A stretch of DNA of 64,000 nucleotides, taken from the NCBI GenBank assembly GCA_963704295.1, contig OY969884.1:2418001-2482000 (forward strand), in the 5' to 3' direction. Shown one piece after another: positions 61,581 to 64,000 of this stretch. The stretch comes from JACCVL01 sp963704295 (GTDB taxonomy: Bacteria; Actinomycetota; Actinomycetes; Propionibacteriales; Nocardioidaceae). Position 1 is the stretch's first letter. Each line of letters begins with the position of its first letter. The translations under genes and the position numbers were made by a program. The notes under the pieces were generated by a model. That model had not been told where the DNA came from. It saw only the letters and a program-made list of their open reading frames with translations, and searched no databases.

Positions 61581-62500
61581 TGGGCCATCTTGTCGGTCCG
61601 CACCTGCCGCAGCAGCCTCCGCAGCTCGTCGAGGAGCAGGTCGGGCTGCTCCAGCGGAAGGAAGTGGCTGCCCTTGACCGTGACCAGCCTGGCCTGCGGG
61701 ATGCGCTCGGCGGCGCTCTCGATCGCACTGTGCGCGGTGAGCAGGTCGGTCCGCCCGGCGACGAACGTGGTCGGCACCCGGATGCCGGACAGCGGCACCC
61801 GGCGGTGCTTGCTGGCGGCCACGGCGAGATGGGCGTACCACTGCACGTCGGTCGTCATGAACTCGGTGACGGCGCGCTGCACGTCGTCCGCCGCGGCGGC
61901 CGGGAACATGAAGCCGCTGTGCCGCAGCGCCCCGACGGTCAACCGGGTCCATGGCAGCCGGGTCGTGAACGGGCTGACGACCGCGCCGGTGGCCCGGGCG
62001 GAGTAGGCGAGGCCCGCCATCAGCGGGTGCCGCAGTGGCTGCGGGACCCGGAGCGGGCCGAGCATGGTCGAGAACGTGCCGCCGGGAGTGCCGGCCACGG
62101 CGAACAGCCCGCTGACTCGGTCCGGGTGCCGGGCGGCCAGCTCGAACGAGGTGTTCACCCCCAGACTCCAGCCGGCGGCGACGGCGGTGTCGAGACCGAC
62201 CGCGTCCAGCACCGCGAGCGCGTCCTCGACGAAGGCGTCCACGCCGACCCGGGACTCGTCGGCCGGCCGGTCGCTGCCACCGATCCCGCGGTGGTTCCAG
62301 GACACCACCCGTACGTCGCAGTCGGCACGGATCAGTCCCGGCCAGGCGTACGGGTTGGTGCCGAGCCCGTTGCAGAGCAGCACGGTCGGGACGGCGGACC
62401 GGGTCCGGGTGCGGCGGCGGTCGGCGCGCCGGTCGTCGTTGGTCCAGGCCCGCAGCCGGGTGCCGTCGCCGCTGACGACGTCGAAGTAGCGCAGGGACAT
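61577..62500 (-). CDS. Alpha/beta hydrolase
   Basis: This protein of about 307 aa starts at the ATG at 62500; longer starts at 62512 and 62554 are also in frame and cannot be excluded. Segments: VLLCNGLGTNPYAWPGLI (oxyanion), VVSWNHRGIGGSDRP, nucleophile elbow AAGWSLGVNTSFELAARHPDRV (GWSLG), VAGRTDLLT (acid) and VKGSHFLPLEQPDLL (His). This is the esterase/haloperoxidase-like family. Followed by the sugar-dehydrogenase-like lipoprotein with a 4-bp overlap. Substrate unknown. Confidence 0.85.
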   Translation of the reverse strand: MSLRYFDVVSGDGTRLRAWTNDDRRADRRRTRTRSAVPTVLLCNGLGTNPYAWPGLIRADCDVRVVSWNHRGIGGSDRPADESRVGVDAFVEDALAVLDAVGLDTAVAAGWSLGVNTSFELAARHPDRVSGLFAVAGTPGGTFSTMLGPLRVPQPLRHPLMAGLAYSARATGAVVSPFTTRLPWTRLTVGALRHSGFMFPAAAADDVQRAVTEFMTTDVQWYAHLAVAASKHRRVPLSGIRVPTTFVAGRTDLLTAHSAIESAAERIPQARLVTVKGSHFLPLEQPDLLLDELRRLLRQVRTDKMAQ

Positions 62501-62539
62501 GGTGGCGCGCATGCTGTCACGCGCCGGGAGCAGGCGGCA

Positions 62540-62545
62540 TAGGGT
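62540..62545 (+). promoter_or_regulatory. -10-like element of the hydroxyacid dehydrogenase gene
   Basis: TAGGGT (62540-62545) is followed by 7 nt and the ATG at 62553, with no Shine-Dalgarno, so a leaderless mRNA is likely. Confidence 0.45.
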
Positions 62546-62552
62546 CCCGCCC

Positions 62553-63518
62553 ATGACCGACCGGTTGCTGGTGTGGACGCCGCTCGACCCGGCCGACCTG
62601 GGTGAGCTGCCGGGCCGGCTGCAGGTCGAGCAGGTCGACCCTGGGCAGGACGGTGCGCAGACGCGGGCCGACCTCGCGGACGTCGCGTTCTACGTGCCGG
62701 CCTACGACACCCCGGTCGACCTCGCCGCGGTCCTGCCGGCCATGTCGGCCCTGCAGGTGGTACAGACCCAGACCGCCGGGGTGGACTCCATCGCTCCGCA
62801 TGTGCCCGAGGGCGTGGTGCTGTGCAACGCCCGCGGCGTGCACGACGCCTCCACCGCCGAGCTCGCGCTCACCCTGCTGCTCGCCACGCTGCGTGGGGTG
62901 CCGGAGTTCGTCCGGGCCCAGTCCGAGGGCCGCTGGGCCTACGGCGTCCGACGCGCGTTGGCCGACCACACCGTGCTGGTGCTCGGGCACGGGAGCATCG
63001 GTGAGGCCGTCGAGCGCCGGTTGGAGCCGTTCGAGTGTCAGGTGCTCCGGGTAGCGCGCCGGGCTCGACGAGACAGCGCCGGCCGCGAGGTGCACGGTCT
63101 CGACGACCTTCCCGACCTGCTGCCGCGGGCGGACGCGGTGGTGCTGCTCGTTCCGCTCAGCGAGGTCACCCGCGGCCTGGTCGGCGCGGACTTCCTGGCC
63201 CGGATGCGGGACGGTGCCGTGCTGGTCAACGTCGCCCGCGGGCCGGTCGTGGACACCGGCGCCCTGCTCGCGGAGGTCCGGTCCGGGCGACTGCTGGCCG
63301 CACTCGACGTCACCGACCCCGAGCCGCTGCCCGCCGACCATCCGCTGTGGACGGCGCCGGGCGTGCTGATCAGCCCACACGTCGGTGGGGCGACGACCGC
63401 GATGCGCCCGCGCGTGCGCGCCCTGCTGCGCGACCAGCTCGTCCGGTTCGCGGCCGGTGAGCCGCTGCTCAACGTGGTGCGGGCGCCGGCTGCACCGTCG
63501 ACGGAGGCGGGGACATGA
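62553..63518 (+). CDS. D-isomer-specific 2-hydroxyacid dehydrogenase
   Basis: This 321-aa protein has the family's NAD loop VLVLGHGSIGEAVERRL (GxGxxG), the catalytic Arg in VLVNVARGPVVDTGALL, the Glu in DVTDPEPLPADHPLW and the His in LISPHVGGATTAM. The N-terminal substrate region includes QVVQTQTAGVDSIAPHVPEGVVLCNARGVHDASTAELAL. It reduces a 2-oxoacid or oxidises a D-hydroxyacid; the substrate is unknown. The 3' end overlaps the convergent next gene by 50 bp. Confidence 0.92.
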   Translation: MTDRLLVWTPLDPADLGELPGRLQVEQVDPGQDGAQTRADLADVAFYVPAYDTPVDLAAVLPAMSALQVVQTQTAGVDSIAPHVPEGVVLCNARGVHDASTAELALTLLLATLRGVPEFVRAQSEGRWAYGVRRALADHTVLVLGHGSIGEAVERRLEPFECQVLRVARRARRDSAGREVHGLDDLPDLLPRADAVVLLVPLSEVTRGLVGADFLARMRDGAVLVNVARGPVVDTGALLAEVRSGRLLAALDVTDPEPLPADHPLWTAPGVLISPHVGGATTAMRPRVRALLRDQLVRFAAGEPLLNVVRAPAAPSTEAGT

Positions 63519-64000
63519 CCCAGCGGATGCCGCTGGTGAGGCCGTGTCCCGCCGCTCGCACCACGGTGGCCTCGGCCAGCGGGAGGTACGGAAGCCGGAG
63601 CGGCCACCGGGTCCACCACGGCATCAGGCCCACCGCGGCGGCGCTGAGCGCGCCGTAGCCGACCCGGGCAGCGGCCGGAACCGGTGGTCGGAGCAGGATG
63701 AACCGGGCGGCGGAGCGGGCCGCCGGCGTGCCCCGCAGCTCGGGCCGGTAACCGGCCAGCTGGGCGGTCAGCTCGGCCCGGTCGCGAGGGGGATCGGAGA
63801 CGCCGAGCGCCTCGGCGACCCGCGCGGCTTCCCGGACGTAGCGGTCACAGCCGGCGGCATCGAGCGGGCGGGACCCGTACACCTGATGGGCGCGCAGGAA
63901 GCTGTCCACCTCGGCCACGTGCACCCACCGCAGCAGGTGCGGGTCCCCGGCGGCATACGGCAGGCCGTCCTCGGTGCGCCCGCGGACGGTGTCGTGGACC
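63469..64000 (-). CDS. MpaB/DUF2236-type oxygenase-like protein, 5' truncated
   Basis: About 177 C-terminal residues are visible and the frame stays open to the window end. It reads PYAAGDPHLLRWVHVAEVDSFLRAHQVYGSRPLDAAGCDRYVREAARVAEALGV, then SAARFILLRPPVPAAARVGYGALSAAAVGLMPWWTRWPLRLP, as in the DUF2236 (oxygenase MpaB) family. MpaB cleaves a carbon-carbon bond in a fungal natural product; bacterial members are mostly uncharacterised. The N-terminus lies outside the window. Confidence 0.8.
   Translation of the reverse strand, partial: VHDTVRGRTEDGLPYAAGDPHLLRWVHVAEVDSFLRAHQVYGSRPLDAAGCDRYVREAARVAEALGVSDPPRDRAELTAQLAGYRPELRGTPAARSAARFILLRPPVPAAARVGYGALSAAAVGLMPWWTRWPLRLPYLPLAEATVVRAAGHGLTSGIRWVMSPPPSTVQPAPAPR

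Overview
This is a gene-dense, very GC-rich window (about 70% or more by eye) from an actinobacterium (Actinomycetota). The assignment rests on gene content: an EndoMS/NucS mismatch endonuclease, a FilP-type coiled-coil protein, a complete GlgE alpha-glucan locus, a DUF222/HNH (13E12-type) gene under a mycobacterial-type SOS box, many GTG starts, and the chain mnmA - MetE-like - ligA - gatCAB, which resembles the order in mycobacteria. The order FilP - Ccr - epimerase - thiolase - MeaB - MarR - acyl-CoA mutase, followed by glgB/mak/treS/glgE/glgP, also resembles the Streptomyces arrangement as I remember it. I cannot name a genus from sequence alone. No tRNA, rRNA, CRISPR array, insertion sequence or phage gene was recognised, and no gene-free stretch exceeds 300 bp.

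Layout. 0-4.1 kb: end of a TrkA-type K+ channel, a lipoprotein phosphoesterase, a D-amino-acid-oxidase-like enzyme, then a methyltransferase and a cupin that are both broken by several frameshifts. 4.1-6.7 kb: nucS and a duplicated-and-fused 3-hydroxyacyl-CoA dehydrogenase. 6.7-10.4 kb: a SpeH-like (S-adenosylmethionine decarboxylase-like) gene overlapping a GNAT/LuxI-fold-like gene, convergent with a membrane GGDEF-EAL protein. This is my leading candidate for an undescribed small-molecule system. 10.5-13.4 kb: hydrolase, secreted lysyl-oxidase-like protein, FilP. 13.5-23.2 kb: acyl-CoA metabolism (ccr, epimerase, thiolase, meaB, acyl-CoA mutase large subunit) with a MarR regulator and a 20-bp palindromic operator, interrupted by an MFS transporter and small membrane/PH-domain genes. 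23.2-31.4 kb: thioredoxin/TPR protein, a large membrane protein, GNAT-Nudix fusion, two beta-propeller proteins, the SOS-controlled DUF222/HNH gene and a small lipoprotein. 31.4-43.3 kb: alpha-glucan locus glgB-mak-treS-glgE, divergent glgP, convergent glgX. 43.3-46.6 kb: enoyl-CoA hydratase, membrane protein, etfBA. 46.6-49.7 kb: an ATP-grasp plus two-esterase operon of unknown purpose. 49.7-60.4 kb: cysteine desulfurase, mnmA, MetE-like, ligA, M13 peptidase, gatC, gatA, gatB in one chain with six consecutive 4-bp stop/start overlaps. 60.4-64 kb: sugar-dehydrogenase-like lipoprotein, hydrolase, D-2-hydroxyacid dehydrogenase and the end of an MpaB/DUF2236-type protein.

How the genes work together. 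Thiolase, hydroxyacyl-CoA dehydrogenase, enoyl-CoA hydratase, ETF, Ccr, epimerase, MeaB and the mutase together suggest a route from acetyl-CoA or butyrate/branched-chain units to ethylmalonyl-, methylmalonyl- and isobutyryl-type CoA esters. TreS, Mak, GlgE and GlgB convert trehalose/maltose through maltose-1-phosphate to branched alpha-glucan; GlgP and GlgX degrade it. The tRNA genes act together: cysteine desulfurase supplies sulfur to MnmA, and GatCAB makes Gln-tRNA and/or Asn-tRNA. A recurrent promoter form is seen: TAnnnT followed by 6-8 nt and directly the start codon, the signature of leaderless mRNAs.
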